From positions 1-64,000 of the forward strand of contig JAQMWT010000004.1 in assembly GCA_029834535.1 (NCBI GenBank): a stretch of 64,000 nucleotides of DNA. The letters are read 5' to 3'. This DNA is from Chrysophaeum taylorii (lineage: Eukaryota; Sar; Pelagophyceae; Pelagomonadales; Pelagomonadaceae). The translations under genes were made by a program, and so were the position numbers. Every line of letters starts with the position of its first letter. Within the stretch, counting starts at the first letter, position 1. Below the pieces are notes generated by a model. The model did no database searches and had not been told where the DNA came from. It saw nothing but the letters and a program-made list of their open reading frames with translations. This document shows positions 1 through 11,542 of this stretch, one piece after another.

Positions 1-3000
1 CTTGTCCGATATCCATCATCTTCCGCAAACACTATCCTCAGGACTTTCCTCTCCATCACAAGGACCAACCACCTACGGCCACGACGGCCCCGGCACTTCC
101 ATTTCTACCACAGCTCTTCCGCGGCTCAAGTTCCTGCCGCCCAACCATCGCATTCCTCCTGACAGAACCTTCATCACCCCTTCGAAAGTCGCTGTTCCGA
201 TTGCACCTCCACCCGCGTGACTATGCATTCTACGGACTACGACATTCCTCCCGTCCCCACTCGAGTCCCCACTCAAGCAACCACTCCACCTCCTTTTTTC
301 TCCAAGTTCCAATGCACCTCCGTCTGCGCTCCACGCGAGTTGGCCGCCACTACGGTGCATTCCGCTCCAAACCGCTGAATGGCCGCAACCAAGGCCATGC
401 TCATCGCAAGGATGACGCCTGTACTCCACAGCCAACAAACTCACCCACCACACCCCGACGCGCCCTGGCTTTCGCCACTGCCCAGCTCCCCATCCAAGCG
501 ACTGCATCGCATCTTTTACCTCCTTTTCCCACACAACCAACCTTCATCCTCTTCCGAACAAACCCTCCGATGCCTCTCCACCCGATTCTCCCCGAGTATC
601 ATTACCACCCGCCACGGATGCCCCGGACTGGTTCTCCTGGTTCACCACCCACTCCATCTCTCTGTTCTCAACCCCCGCCATCTCTGGCCCTCCTCCTCTA
701 CCCACTCACTCTTCTCCTCTCTGGCATCCCTGAACCCTTTTTGCACCCGCTCGCCGTATGAAGCTACCTGGTTCATTCCAACTCGACCACATCCCCGCGT
801 CCGAGTTGTCGAGGGCATCCAAAACAAACCAACAACCCCCGACCTGCCATTCCATACCCCACACACACCGGCGACCGTACCCCTACAACCAGCGACGATC
901 TCCACGTGCAAAGTCCCACCAAGAATCAAGACCACCCACATCAAGAGTCGACAAGTTTTGAACTATCAAAAGACAGCTCTTTGCCAGATGGTCATGCTCA
1001 CCATCATGCTGCCAATACATGCATAAGGGCTTCTTCTCTCTTCGGGCACAACGGCCCAGGAAGCAATCTTGTCGAAGAAACACCAAGCCATCTCGTTCCC
1101 ACTTTCGACAAGTCAAAGACCAAGACACCTCGAGATGGTCCCGAGTATTATGCCTACATCGACTATGGCAACCACACCCAAGAAACCTAAGGCTCCGCCG
1201 TATTATATGCCCCAGGCACAAGAGCCGCAGGCCACTGACAACATCCCCTCGGATTCAGCCCCCTGGTATGATGCATACAGCGAAGTAGCAAGACCCACTT
1301 CGCTAGTCTCGAAGATGGTCTCCCCGACCATTCCAGATCAGCCACCTGATCCAAGCACCATCACCAATGCCCCAGCAATGCCGTATCCACAAGGACAAGA
1401 CACGCTGTCAACGGTCCCACGGTCAACATACTCGCAGGCACTCACCGCACCTGCAGGTATCAGCTCAGATTCGCCAGGCACTCCCGCCTTGTTCGATATC
1501 TCTCGATCAGCAGCTCCCGATCACTTCGAAGCTGGTTCCGCCTCGCCGCCTCCCCTCCTCGAAGACAGGCGCGCACTGCCGCTCACCGGCGCTTGCTGCT
1601 GCACCCACCATCCTCCTTCTCGGTTGGATGCACTGGATGACACTGCTCGGCGGGTTGCATGGACCCATATGCGACCACCGTGTGACGATTTGATGGATGT
1701 CTTCGCACGAGCACCAGTCGCTACACCTGATCACCCGCTCCCCAACTCTCAGTCACAGAACGCACTCCTTTGACTGCCGATCCTTATGTCTCACCGCGAC
1801 CAAGCCTCTGGAAACCTTTCCCCATGGCTGCAGTAACCGACACAGATTTCGAGAGTTCTGAACGACCCGATCAGCCACAAACGATGCACGATTCCATTGC
1901 GACCACTTCGGTCCTGTGTGCCCCCTTGCATAGCTCTCTTCTGGACGCCACACGCTTGCGCTGCCTCCGGAAAATCGACGTTGCGCTCTCAGGAAACATT
2001 CTCCGCGCACTATGCACAGACTCGCTTCAACTGAACCACTCCCCTAAGCATTTTCGCATCACTGGAATGCACGACCAACGTTCCACGCCAGCTGCCGGCT
2101 CCACCACAAACACACACCCAAGTCACGTACGTTGCCTCCCTCAAAAGCGTCTTATCGCTCAGCACGTCACTCCTCATTTGAGGACGCATGTCACATGCCC
2201 GCACCTTCGAATGCTCTACACGCCGAAGGGAAACCCTAGTCACTACGGCACTCACCGCTCTGGTCTCAGCATCTCCGCTATTGAGGATGCACCCAGCAGG
2301 ACTGACCCTTACATCGCCTTTGGTTCAACTGCACTCTCCATCGGCGACCCCTCTTTTCGAATTCCCGCTCTGGAGCCCAAGCATTTCAGGCCGGATACTC
2401 TCCACCACGGGATATCAGCTCACGCGCCCGTCTGCCCTACCTTGCAGACAGGTCAGCCGCGAGCCACACTCCTTTTGGCACTGACTTTCGGACCACCCGC
2501 ATCACGCGCTTTCGCTCTTGGAGCATGACACGCTTTCGATGCTCTCTGCGTCACCGCCTCTAACACCACGACACTCGTCATTTCCACCGACACTCCGCGC
2601 CGCAACGTATCTCACGACCTTCAGATCACCAACATAAGCCGCTCGCGCCCGCACCACGACGCGCACGCCTTACGAGGGCGTATTTCAATTGGTGACCTCA
2701 CAGGTCTTTCGATGCATTTTCCGACGTCCGACTTTGAACTTACGAGTTACTTTATGGCAATCCCCAATGCCAAGACGTCTGAAGCTGCGCAATCATGTCT
2801 CTGGAACTCCAAAGCAACAGAAACTGCCAGACAAGAGAGCACTCAGCTCTCAACAGCTGCTCAAAAGCTACTTAAAGTCTCGCACATAGCAACCAGCACT
2901 ATCTCGCAGTCTCTATTGGACGACGAGACGAAAGATAAGACCACAACGGCCAGCTACACCAGCCAGCTCATTGATGTAGCAGACGAGACAACGCAAACCA

Positions 3001-6000
3001 ACTGCACAGCACGGTTCCAGACTATGCAGACGATGCTCAGGTCCAACGCTCAATTACTCGACCACGCACACGTTCTGTCACCTGACCTTGCACTGCTACT
3101 GGCTCCTGTCTCATTCATAGCTGATGCACCCCATCCGATGGACCAATCCTTAAGATATGTCCCGCTCGCAGAAGCACCACCACAGGACACAAAGGTACAT
3201 CATGAAGACACAGGTAAGCGCACCACGATCATGCGCACAAGCTCATTGCGCCTATCCGATCACGACGAGACGAAGCTACAGCTTTGCTTGACCCCTTCGC
3301 CTCTGAAAGACAAAGGCCGCCTCTCAGCCCCCCAGGCACCTGACCCTTCCCTGTCGCTGCAATCCACATTAGCACAGACGAGCTCGCCCCCATGCACGAC
3401 TGCAGATCATGCACAGGCCAATGTCAGCACTCTGCAGAGTTATGCGCACCCGCTGGAATCTTACCAGCACGGCCACCTCCGCCAGTCAGGTCACTGCACC
3501 ACCTCGGTCTCCCCTGACACCACGTCGACGTATCGCTCATTCGACCACCTCAAGTCATCTAATGGACGACTATGATCTCGAGCATGAGCTCATTCCAACG
3601 CTTGAGTCATACCCACGAAGGAATCCTACTTTGGAGTCACCTCAACCACTCCCACAGGAACTTTGGCCACCAGACGCCACCCATGTGCTCGTGGTTTCTC
3701 CATTGGTTTCCTCCAAAGCATTTGACTGCAGCAGAGACAAAATGAAACCTCCCCATGCGACTATAACCGCATTCTCGTTTGGGACACAAGCATTTACTTC
3801 ATGTCGTTTGTTTACGCCCATAGTACCGCGACACACGGCAACCAAGATAGAAGTGGACTGCGTTCCACCCTCATCTCCGAGCACCACCCCCGACATGCTG
3901 CTCCCGGCACTACTAGCCAGTCCCACCACGTCTGATTCAGCTCCCATCGCTTTGTATGACGTCATATGTCATATTCCGATTAAAGCCCAGACACCGCACA
4001 GGCTAAAATGCACTCGCGACGGCACGCTCACCGCCCCTATCGGTTTAGACTACAAACATCGCACCATACCCATGGTACACCCACAGTCAACTGAGACGAA
4101 CGCTCGCTTGTCGCACAGTACGATGCCCAAACACCTTTTGATTCATGATACGCAGAACACTGTCGTCTCAGCCACCGCTGAAGCGGCTCCTCCGACCGCC
4201 GCCCGGCTCTGCGCTCGTTTCGCAATCATGGTCGCTCGGTCTCACCGGCAATTCGAAGATTTCACCCAGTTCGAATTACGAGGGCGCATTAGTTTTCCAC
4301 CGACGACAAGATTCGTTTCGATCCGTATCAGTCATGCCTCCTATGGCTACTCTGGCTACATCGGAACACAATTCAAGGCACGTACCGAAGTCCCTCTTTC
4401 TAAGGACCTCTGTCACACATCAAGACCTGATGAGTGTTCGTCGTTCCTCCCCGCTTCAACGCGACTCCCGACGATCAAATCCCCTACGATTTGTGACAAC
4501 ACCAAGTTCCGTCATCAATGCAATTCATAGCCACCCACGCTCCTTCGTCAGTCTCTCGCAGGTCACACCTCTCAAGTTTCAGCATTCCATCCTCGCTCGA
4601 TTTTATCCAGCATGCTGCCATATGCAAACAAAGTTCAGTCACGCCAACGCCACACTTCGCAGTTATCGCCAGTCTCGCGCGGTAAATGCCCGCCACCAAA
4701 TGATAGCCGCACGCAGAGTCCTTTGCTCACCTCTCTTCACGTCCCTCCCAGCACTATGCTTGACGTTGAAGCTCTGCACCACTATGGTTCGGTTACAACA
4801 CAACCTCACGCGAAATCCTCGTCCAGTTCTGATCATATCTCGCATCTGTCGACATTGTTATCGGAATCATGCTTCGGACACAGCTCAGACAGCACTAGCG
4901 TATTACGCTCTTATGACGCACTCGGTTCGCTCCTCTCCGTTCGCACTGCAGGTTCCATCTTGCAGAACTCTGAGCCCAACAGCCGCCATTGCGTTTCGCA
5001 CCCAGTCGACGCTTTCCGTAGCACCCGCGAGGATAACCCCCAATCTCCACAGGCTGGACACGCGCTCTGCTCTCAGCATTCCACCGCATCTCACTGCCGC
5101 ACACCGCTAGCCCCACCCAGTTGTGTTACGAATCAAGGGAAGTTAACTGCCATGACTATTTACTTCTTCATTCCCACACACTCGCTGCTAGCCACAGTCT
5201 CGCGCGACTCATTATCGGAGAGTTCTCGCATTATGGACAGGACCTCACATCATGTTCATTATTCGGACATCCCCCGTCCACAGATCAATCCTCTCTTGAA
5301 ACATACGCTCCCTACACGTTGTATACTGTACAGCTCTCGCATATCGACAACACCCTCCTGTCGAATGTCACCCCTTTCAGTCACTGCACGATTCACCAGG
5401 GATGCACCTCGCGCTTGTACATCAAGGGACGTTTGATTCTGGTGAAAACGCTTCGTTTGATTCTGATGAAAACGACTCCGGACATGAAATACACACTGGA
5501 TCAGTCGATACTGGATCAGTCGATCGTCACAGCTCAGGATTACTATATCGAACAGAATACAAAAGATGCGACTTTGACCATATCTTCGAAGTCAACTCTC
5601 CCCCTGGCACGGACACTATCTTCAAGCAGTCCATCGCCTTCCGGCATTTTCTTCTGTTGCCCCACTCTTCTGCATTTTCTGCACGGGGCACCGACTCGTC
5701 AGCACAGGACACACGCCTGTATCCACCATCATGCGCGATACACTCGCAAACCTCAGTCTCCGCCCAATCATCTTTTGATGACATCCACTGGCGACTTACA
5801 CGAGACAACGAACCCAAACCTACAGCAAATTTAGAGTACGAACCCAATGCTACAGCAAATTTTGAGTTTTCATATTTATGGCCACCCCAACAACTTTATC
5901 CCGATGTCCTCATCGCGCTACGATTATCCGCATATTATTTTAGACGCTCATAGCCTAGCTTCAGCTGTCCCACGCTACACTCAGGACGACAGCTTTGACA

Positions 6001-6870
6001 CGTATGTGACAGGCAATTCTGGTTCCCTCATCTTCCAGAAACAGCACCGCCTTACTCGCTCTCATTACGACGATTACCTTACCATGTCGAAACCGATTTG
6101 GTTAAATGGTCATATCTCTTCATGGGATCACGCTGGCGCTCCGTCACATCGTCAAATCTTCACTAGCCCAACATTAGCCACAATAGAATCTCATCCCTAC
6201 GGCCACTCTCATTATTCGCTTTTCGATCAACTATTGGTCTGCTGCACAATTCCCGACTGCCTGACCCATGATCCCTCCTGTTGTTGTTCGTTAGACTCCC
6301 CGCTCTACTCAGATGCTCCCCCAGCCACTTCGGATTTATCCACCGGCACACACCGTCCCCTATATCATTAGCCACCGAGCAAGATGACGATCTGACCTCT
6401 CGCACAACATTCGCCATACTTCATCGTTAGCCTACTTAGCATCTTCCTCCACTTTTCTTCTTACTCACGATCGATGCTTTTTCCTTTCTTTGATCACCCG
6501 CTCTTTCTCCTTCCTCACTTCACACACTACCTGCGTTTCGTTTTTCCTCTATCTCTTTCATGCACTTCGCACACTTTCCTTCAACGCCTCCTCACGACTC
6601 GACATCCATTTGTCCTTGGCCAGACATTTGTTTTGTTTGTCCCAGATTTCGCTCATCACCGAGTTCAATCTGCGAGGGCGTAGAGATAGGAAACTCCATT
6701 GAGGGTTAGAAACCCCCCTCCCCCTTAACCACATCATTCACACTTACAACCACAAAATCGCTGTGTCGCACACCGTGCTGCTCTTTGTGTCGTTAGAGGA
6801 CAGGACGAAAGGCAGCACTACCACTGCCACCATTCTCTACCAGAGGCACAGTGATTTTTACTGTTCTCTA
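1..6870 (+). mobile_element. Copia-type LTR element, 3' part (5' end outside window)
   Basis: This is the interior and 3' LTR of a plus-strand element whose start lies left of the window. The LTR at 6,681-6,870 matches the LTRs of the copia element at 11-21 kb in sequence and in its TAGAG...CTCTA ends. The interior is pyrimidine-rich, open in several overlapping plus frames, and rich in Ser, Thr, Pro and His. I recognise no RT, integrase or MTase in it. Two short peptides, YGHDGPG at 74-94 and FGHNGPG at 1,041-1,061, match a motif seen in element E and in the MTase copia, which ties the interior to that group. The piece just inside the LTR also resembles the copia 3' end. It is an old, broken fossil, inserted into the Gyp2 copy that resumes at 6,871. 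It may be a large derivative without pol, but the unseen 5' part could hold pol. Confidence 0.6.
6681..6870 (+). repeat. 3' LTR of the copia-type element
   Basis: A 190 bp LTR starts TAGAGATAGG and ends TGTTCTCTA, so the ends form a 5 bp inverted repeat. The right half aligns with the copia LTRs at 11,157 and 20,927, sharing the CACCGTG block and the ACTGTTCTCTA end. The sequence just before it, with GAGGGCG next to the LTR, is shared with the copia element and element E. Gyp2 coding sequence resumes directly at 6,871. Confidence 0.75.
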
Positions 6871-7765
6871 TGGAAAACTGCTTATAGGAGCACGAGAATT
6901 ACGTATGTTGGGGGCAATCGTGGATTACACCCCAGAGAGGGCTATCTTTCGTCGCTCCGAGGTTGCCTTTGGTGTCATCGAAAGTAAAAACTGCGATCTG
7001 CCCAAGATTATCAGGGGGTCGTCCTCTACAATGCAGCGTTCGATACAACTCCAACAGTGGTGCCGATGTTCACAACGGCCAAGCTCGCCGTACAAGACGG
7101 GAACGAGAAGCAGTGGACGCCTTTTAGCCCTCCCTGGCGCTACGACAGTCTACTTCGATCCATTCGATCTAGGGCCAACCATCATCGCCGCTACCATAGG
7201 GAACCTCTGTTGGGAGATGATGGCCGCGTCGAGAGTGAGACTCCTGACACGGACAGTCAACGTCGACCCTCTCTAGAGGATAGGACCTTCGTCCCTCACT
7301 TCGCGTTCGTGACGACGAACGCTCGCTATCTTCTGCCCAGCCATCCCTATATGCTGGAGCTCGAGTGCGATGTGCCGCCGATGAGAGGTCAGGCGTACCG
7401 ACCTTGTCGGTCGCTACACCATATGATCTTCGTGTGATACCATGATCCTTCTCGTCCTATTGCCCCCAGGAGCCCAGCGAAGTTCGCGTGGCCGTGGAGC
7501 ATATTGGAGAAGGACCTATTGGCATCGACCCGGATGTCCCCATGGTTGAAGGGGAAATCGTGCGGCATGAGGGCTGTGTCAACGTTCAGCTTGAAGCCGC
7601 TGAAGAGGAGACTAACGTTTGTTTGGTGACCGCTTCGGCCGACGAAGACGAAACCGAAGTAGAAGAGGTCTTGAGTGAAAGACCTCCTGAACCTCCTCCA
7701 GAGGAAGAAACAACAAAAAAATCATCCGAAATGGAGGAGACTACTAAAGAGCTGCTCGCTAAGCA
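6871..7765 (+). pseudogene. Gyp2 protease-like end and acidic linker (fossil)
   Basis: Plus-strand pieces read ARELRMLGAIVDYTPERAIF, matching the segment after the retropepsin-like fold in the younger Gyp2 copy (about 28.4-28.6 kb) and in Gyp1 (LLGGRDIRVLGAVVD). A Glu-rich stretch follows near 7,490-7,750, with VEHIGEGPIGIDPDVPMVEG, then a Pro/Glu segment just before the MTase. The role of the linker is unknown. The fossil has several breaks. Confidence 0.65.
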
Positions 7766-8650
7766 CGCTCTTTGGTCTGGATACCAATCACGTACACTTT
7801 CGTTGTCGTCTACCTCGCCGGCGCGGGTGGATCGTCTTTGGGTATCCGTCGATGCAATGAAGTCTATGGGACTTCTTTTCGCATTGTTTTAGCTTTGGAC
7901 TCTTGTCCACAAGCGCGAGCTGTTTTCCAGCTCAATTTTCCTAAGATCCCTTGTGTCTTACATGACTTGGGGAAATCTCACCGTCGCACGTATGACTTGG
8001 ATTTGTCATATCTGCACCAGGACTATTGGAAGCGCTCTTATTTCCATGCGAGTCCTCCCTGCATCTATGGATCTACCGCCAATTTGCACTGTAGGTACGC
8101 GCGTAAAGGTGCTGCCATCACTTCTTGGGTTCTACGCCATTTTCGTAACGCACCTCATGTGATTGGGCGATGGACGTTAGAGCAGGAACTATCCGTCATA
8201 CCTTCTGTGAATCACAGCTTTTATGTTCCGCACGTGGTCGACTTTTATAGTATCACTCCGGAATTGCTGTGTTCGCGCACGCGCCTACTTGCGTGCAAAG
8301 TTCGTTTGTCGCTGCCACTATTGACGCGTGTACCACCCAACTTACAGGATCGTTTTGGGCCAGCGTTGGGATTTACGAGTGGTCACCCGCTGATCGTGGT
8401 TAATAGCTCTCGTCTACGCTACCAGCCATTGGACCAGCCTTTACAGTGACTCGCAATATAAGTTGCAGATGGACCCTCGTTCCTCCAACACGCGACCACT
8501 TTCGTTGGAGATGCGCCAGGAAATCATTACTGTCCCACGTACGTGGCAATGGGGTGAGGTGTGCAGACACCAGCCATGAAAATGCTCGGCAGCATGGTGC
8601 CGCCCGCGCATATGACGATGATTGCACTGGCAGTACACAACTCTTTTGAT
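7766..8650 (+). pseudogene. C5-cytosine methyltransferase domain of Gyp2 (fossil copy)
   Basis: The segment carries the C5-MTase motifs in order. Motif I, which binds S-adenosylmethionine, is YLAGAGGSSLG near 7,820. An acidic ALD follows near 7,890. Motif IV, with the catalytic Cys, is ASPPCIYGS near 8,050. A Glu lies in LEQE where motif VI is expected, then SRTRLLAC (motif VIII) near 8,280 and LGSMVPPA (motif X) near 8,580. In the family this enzyme methylates position 5 of cytosine in DNA. It sits between protease-like and RT regions, as in the other gypsy copies here. The copy is old and broken. The assignment rests on the motif order, which the younger Gyp2 copy shares. Confidence 0.8.
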
Positions 8651-9303
8651 CTTTCGATCCAAAATCTTGGTAAGCGGAATATAACGACTGCGACGACAGC
8701 AGATCCTGATCACCATCTCCTATGGTTTCACCTTTTGCTATCGAGTCGCGCATTCCAATGCTTGACCCCGACACCCGAAGCGTGTCATGGATCAACCAAG
8801 ATGAATGGTACTCGCACACCAGTCCAGCACCGAGTCCTGCACCATCCCTTGTGTCCACCACCGCCCCAGCACCCCGCTCGCCTATATCGCCTGGAACGGC
8901 TCAATCATTTCCAGGGGGCACCGTCGCCACTGCTGTGATGCAGAACAACCAAACCCCCTCGACTGCCGAAGAAGAAGGCGCATCGAAGGAGCGACCAGCA
9001 TATTTCAATAAGTACGAAGTTCCGTGGGCGGACGCGCCTCACACGAACATGGTCATCCTTTACCAGTGATGCCTCCTCATTTAGCTGATCAAGAGAGCAT
9101 GAAGGTCATCCCTCCGACCATCACGCAGGTCGAGGAGGTGATGGCTGAGTAGGGCATTACAGAGCATCCTGCATTAGATGATTACGAGAAGTTGATGATG
9201 AAATACCTCATATCGTATTCGTGGGCACTTTCCGATGATGTGATGAGACCGGTCGACTCACCTGAGGTCAAGCTGCGATTGAAAGAAGAGAACCCGAACC
9301 CCA
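8651..9303 (+). pseudogene. Gyp2 linker between methyltransferase and RT (fossil)
   Basis: Plus-strand segments match the linker of the younger Gyp2 copy (26.1-26.8 kb). They include SRIPMLDPDTRSVSWINQDE, a Ser/Pro/Thr-rich stretch, a conserved stretch near 9,000 around KYEVPWADAPH, and SWALSDDVMRPVDSPEV just before RT. The same order is seen in Gyp1 (FDVPWKDAPRD, IMRPVDSPPV), so this bridge is conserved between families. No enzymatic function is recognised. TIR element 1 cuts it at 9,304. Confidence 0.65.
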
Positions 9304-10201
9304 TGGCTGGGCGAAGACCGCTTCCAGGGGGGGGGGCGCGCGAGAACATCGAGATACTGGGGGGGGGGGTCGCGACCCCCCAGCGCTAAAGTTTCGTTCC
9401 GAGGTGGACCTCCAGCGCTTAAATTTCAAGCTGGGGTGGGCTTCCTGGCCGCCCACCTACGCCTACGCGCCTGTCTCTAACCCGCGCTAGTCGCGAGGAG
9501 GTCTCGTACACGAGGGTGAACCTTGCTTGCCAGGCGTCCCGGTCTTCAGAGCTAACGCGAGGGTTTAACCTGCCTCGCATGCCAGGCGCCCCGGTCTCCC
9601 GAGCTACCACCAACGGACCGCCGCTAACCGAGGCTCGGCGGCTCTGTCGGGGGGGAGCGCCTCTGAGAGCCTCGCGCTCTTCTCGGGCACGGGCGTTGAA
9701 GACTCGTATCCGAGGGAGCGCCGCTGCAGAGAGATCACTGTGCCGTAGCCAAACGCGCGACTCCGAGCCGTAATACTTGACGAGGTACTGAATGCGACCT
9801 GTTTTCGGCTCGGACCGCCTACTTTCTACATTCCCAGGCATGCGAGTTCTGCCGCGATGCATGAGGGGCATGCCCAGGGCCCAAGCGGGACATCGGTGAG
9901 CCCTGAGCACTCGAGGTGTGCACCCGTGGGGCTTCCTCGTGGTTACCGTCCTCGCGCCAAAACCCTCCCTCCAGCGACGAATGCCCTGCTGATCTGTAGC
10001 TTGACGAGTAGAAGCTGTCTGGCGCAGCAATGCCAGTCGTCCCGGGGGGGGGGGGGTCCGAGACCCCCAAGCGCCACCGACAAGCTCCAGGGAGTAGGTC
10101 GCCGACCCCCTAGGGCCAAATTTTTGTGCTCTGGGGGGGGGGGTGTTGTCGTGTCCTCGCGCCCCCCCCCCCCCCACTGGAAGCGGTCTTCGCCCAGCCC
10201 A
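9304..10201. mobile_element. TIR DNA transposon, G-tract family, copy 1
   Basis: An insertion of about 0.9 kb splits the Gyp2 copy between NPNP and KLTPYR. Its ends are inverted repeats: GGCTGGGCGAAGACCGCTTC at the left has its reverse complement at 10,178-10,199. A G run and a GCGCGAG block follow on the left, with their complement on the right. The interior has several copies of a CCCC-agcgc-tttcg-GGGG inverted-repeat unit and a minus-strand ORF with a chromodomain-like stretch. The TSD is short and not firmly set, with CCCA flanking both sides as the best fit. No transposase is recognised, so it may be non-autonomous. TIR element 2 at 10,729 belongs to the same family. Confidence 0.75.
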
Positions 10202-10216
10202 CCAAGCTAACGCCAT
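9419..10216 (-). CDS. ORF with chromodomain-like segment inside TIR element 1
   Basis: A 265-residue minus-strand ORF starts within a few bases of the right TIR. Residues about 130-176 read GRIQYLVKYYGSESRVWL, then a DLSAAALP stretch. This resembles a chromodomain: the central strand (YLVKxxG), a Trp, and a closing amphipathic helix. Chromodomains bind methylated histone tails. The segment before residue 125 follows the G-rich end repeats and may not be coding. The segment after residue 180 is Arg- and Ser-rich. The copy in TIR element 2 (11,020-11,147) keeps the same core with many substitutions, which argues that the peptide once mattered. It could be a captured chromovirus integrase tail or host gene piece. 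No transposase motif is visible. Confidence 0.5.
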   Translation of the reverse strand: MALAWWAGRRPLPVGGGGARGHDNTPPPRAQKFGPRGSATYSLELVGGAWGSRTPPPPGRLALLRQTASTRQATDQQGIRRWREGFGARTVTTRKPHGCTPRVLRAHRCPAWALGMPLMHRGRTRMPGNVESRRSEPKTGRIQYLVKYYGSESRVWLRHSDLSAAALPRIRVFNARAREEREALRGAPPRQSRRASVSGGPLVVARETGAPGMRGRLNPRVSSEDRDAWQARFTLVYETSSRLARVRDRRVGVGGRPGSPPQLEI

Positions 10217-10392
10217 ATCGCTTGTCGAAGGAAAAGATCGAATGCTTGAGGATGCAAATCGAGGAGTGGACCCGATACGGAGTTATCCGTCCCGCGAGCT
10301 ATCCGTGGGGTTTCCCTATCCGGATGTTGCCCTAGAAAGGGGCTGAGCCAGGTACTTCCAATGCCTACAGAGCAGCTGTTGATCTGCGGCGT
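10202..10392 (+). pseudogene. Gyp2 reverse transcriptase, N-terminal piece (fossil)
   Basis: The plus strand reads KLTPYRLSKEKIECLRMQ, then EEWTRYGVIRPASYPWGFPI and a segment ending in DLR. This is the start of a gypsy RT, with the I-R-P-S-x-S-P-W-x-F-P type box. It continues after the solo LTR and TIR element 2 at 43,614. It belongs to the old Gyp2 copy and is a broken fossil. Confidence 0.8.
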
Positions 10393-10716
10393 TGTAGTGG
10401 TAACTCATAATCACCCGCCCCTCTTGGCCGGACCGGCATTCACACCGAACCCGTTCACCCAGCCCAAACCGCGGGTGTTACCACCACGCGCCCGACCTCA
10501 GCGTATACGCTCACGCCATATCGAGACCAGACAATCAAATTATGAGGGAATAGCAAGAAGCAATACTAATTCTCGGTACATTGGTTTCAGTGGAATAGTA
10601 GGTGAGGGTGTCGAGGTGACACCCCCCCCACAATAGCAAGGTCAGTGCCACAGCAACAAGCAGAGTAAGTGGGAAGTAACAAGCCGGCAAGTGGGGGGAT
10701 GGGCGTAACTGCCACA
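10393..10716 (-). repeat. Solo LTR of the Gyp2 family
   Basis: A 324 bp sequence starts TGTAGTGG and ends CTGCCACA. It aligns along its length with the two LTRs of the young Gyp2 element (22,506-22,835 and 30,305-30,634), but with clear divergence. It is flanked by a 4 bp direct repeat GCGT (10,389-10,392 and 10,717-10,720) and interrupts RT of the plus-strand Gyp2 copy at DLR. No internal sequence adjoins it, so it is a solo LTR, presumably from LTR-LTR recombination. Its orientation is minus relative to the young element. Confidence 0.85.
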
Positions 10717-11019
10717 GCGTCTCAAGCCTTGGCGACAGCCGCATCCGAGGGGGGGGGGCGCGCGCGAGAACAGCGTTTTGCTAGGCGAGGGGGGCGCCGC
10801 GCCCCAGCGCTTGAGTTTTGTGCCCGGGGGGGAGTCTGCGACCTCCCAGCACGAAAGTTTCGTGCTAGGGGGGTGTCTGACCACCGCGCGCGCACTCTAC
10901 AAGAGGCCTTGATTGCTTGCCGAGCGCCCAGGTGGTCAGCAGAGCTATAGAACTACGGACGGCCACGGACTGGGTACCGGCGGCTCGACCGGGAGGGAGC
11001 GCCTCTGCTAGCCTCGCGC

Positions 11020-11147
11020 TCTTCGCGGGTATAGGCGTTAAAGAATCGGACCAGAGGGAGCGTGGCTGCAGGAAAATCGCGGTTTAGCCATACGCGCGAC
11101 TCTGCGCCGTAAAACTTGTAGGGATATTGTACGCGTCCTGTCCTCAA
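11020..11147 (-). pseudogene. Chromodomain-like fragment in TIR element 2
   Basis: The minus strand reads RTGRVQYPYKFYGAESRVWL, then FPAATLPLVRFFNAYTREER. This matches the chromodomain-like core of TIR element 1 at roughly two thirds identity by eye, including the G-x-x-x-Y start, the Y-G-x-E-S-R-V-W block and the E-E-R-E-A tail. The copia element inserted at 11,157 cuts its upstream side. Confidence 0.55.
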
Positions 11148-11156
11148 GACGAGGAT

Positions 11157-11502
11157 TAGAGAACAGTATTTCCACTGTGCTACCCTTCGGTGGAGATTGA
11201 GCAGCGGTAGGCTGCCCTTGTCCTGTTCCCAACAACGGAGGACAGCACGGTGTTGATAACACAGCGTTTTCTGGTTTTTAGTGTGAGATAAGAAGATGCT
11301 AACGCTAGGATAGGGGGTACTGACCCTTAATAGGCCAACGCCTTGCCGTCCTTACTTACACATTACACCCCTTACACCCTCCCACCCCACTCTCATTTCA
11401 GCTCGACGCTCTCACCCCCGCCAATCTAAGCTGCTTTGATCAGCGCACGTTCGCTAACCTCCGAGTTTACTCTTAACCCCTAAATAGAGTTTTGTAGCTC
11501 AA
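11157..11502 (-). repeat. 3' LTR of the methyltransferase copia element
   Basis: A 346 bp LTR. On the minus strand it runs from TTGAGCTAC to TGTTCTCTA; the 5' LTR starts TAGAGATAC, so the family ends are TAGAG...CTCTA instead of TG...CA. It holds one copy of a unit of about 117 bp (around 11,390-11,490) that is present three times in the 5' LTR. It is flanked outside by AGGAT (11,152-11,156). Confidence 0.8.
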
Positions 11503-11542
11503 CGCCCTCACATATTGAACTCGGGATCGAGCGAAATCTGGA

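Noticed and set aside
1-6660. Many long plus-strand ORFs (up to 373 residues) that could be read as host genes
   Set aside because: They overlap in several frames, are Ser/Thr/Pro/His-rich, and reflect low stop frequency in pyrimidine-rich sequence. The region ends in a copia-type LTR.
8400-8861. A 153-residue minus-strand ORF
   Set aside because: Opposite the Gyp2 linker and MTase end, which are recognisable on plus.
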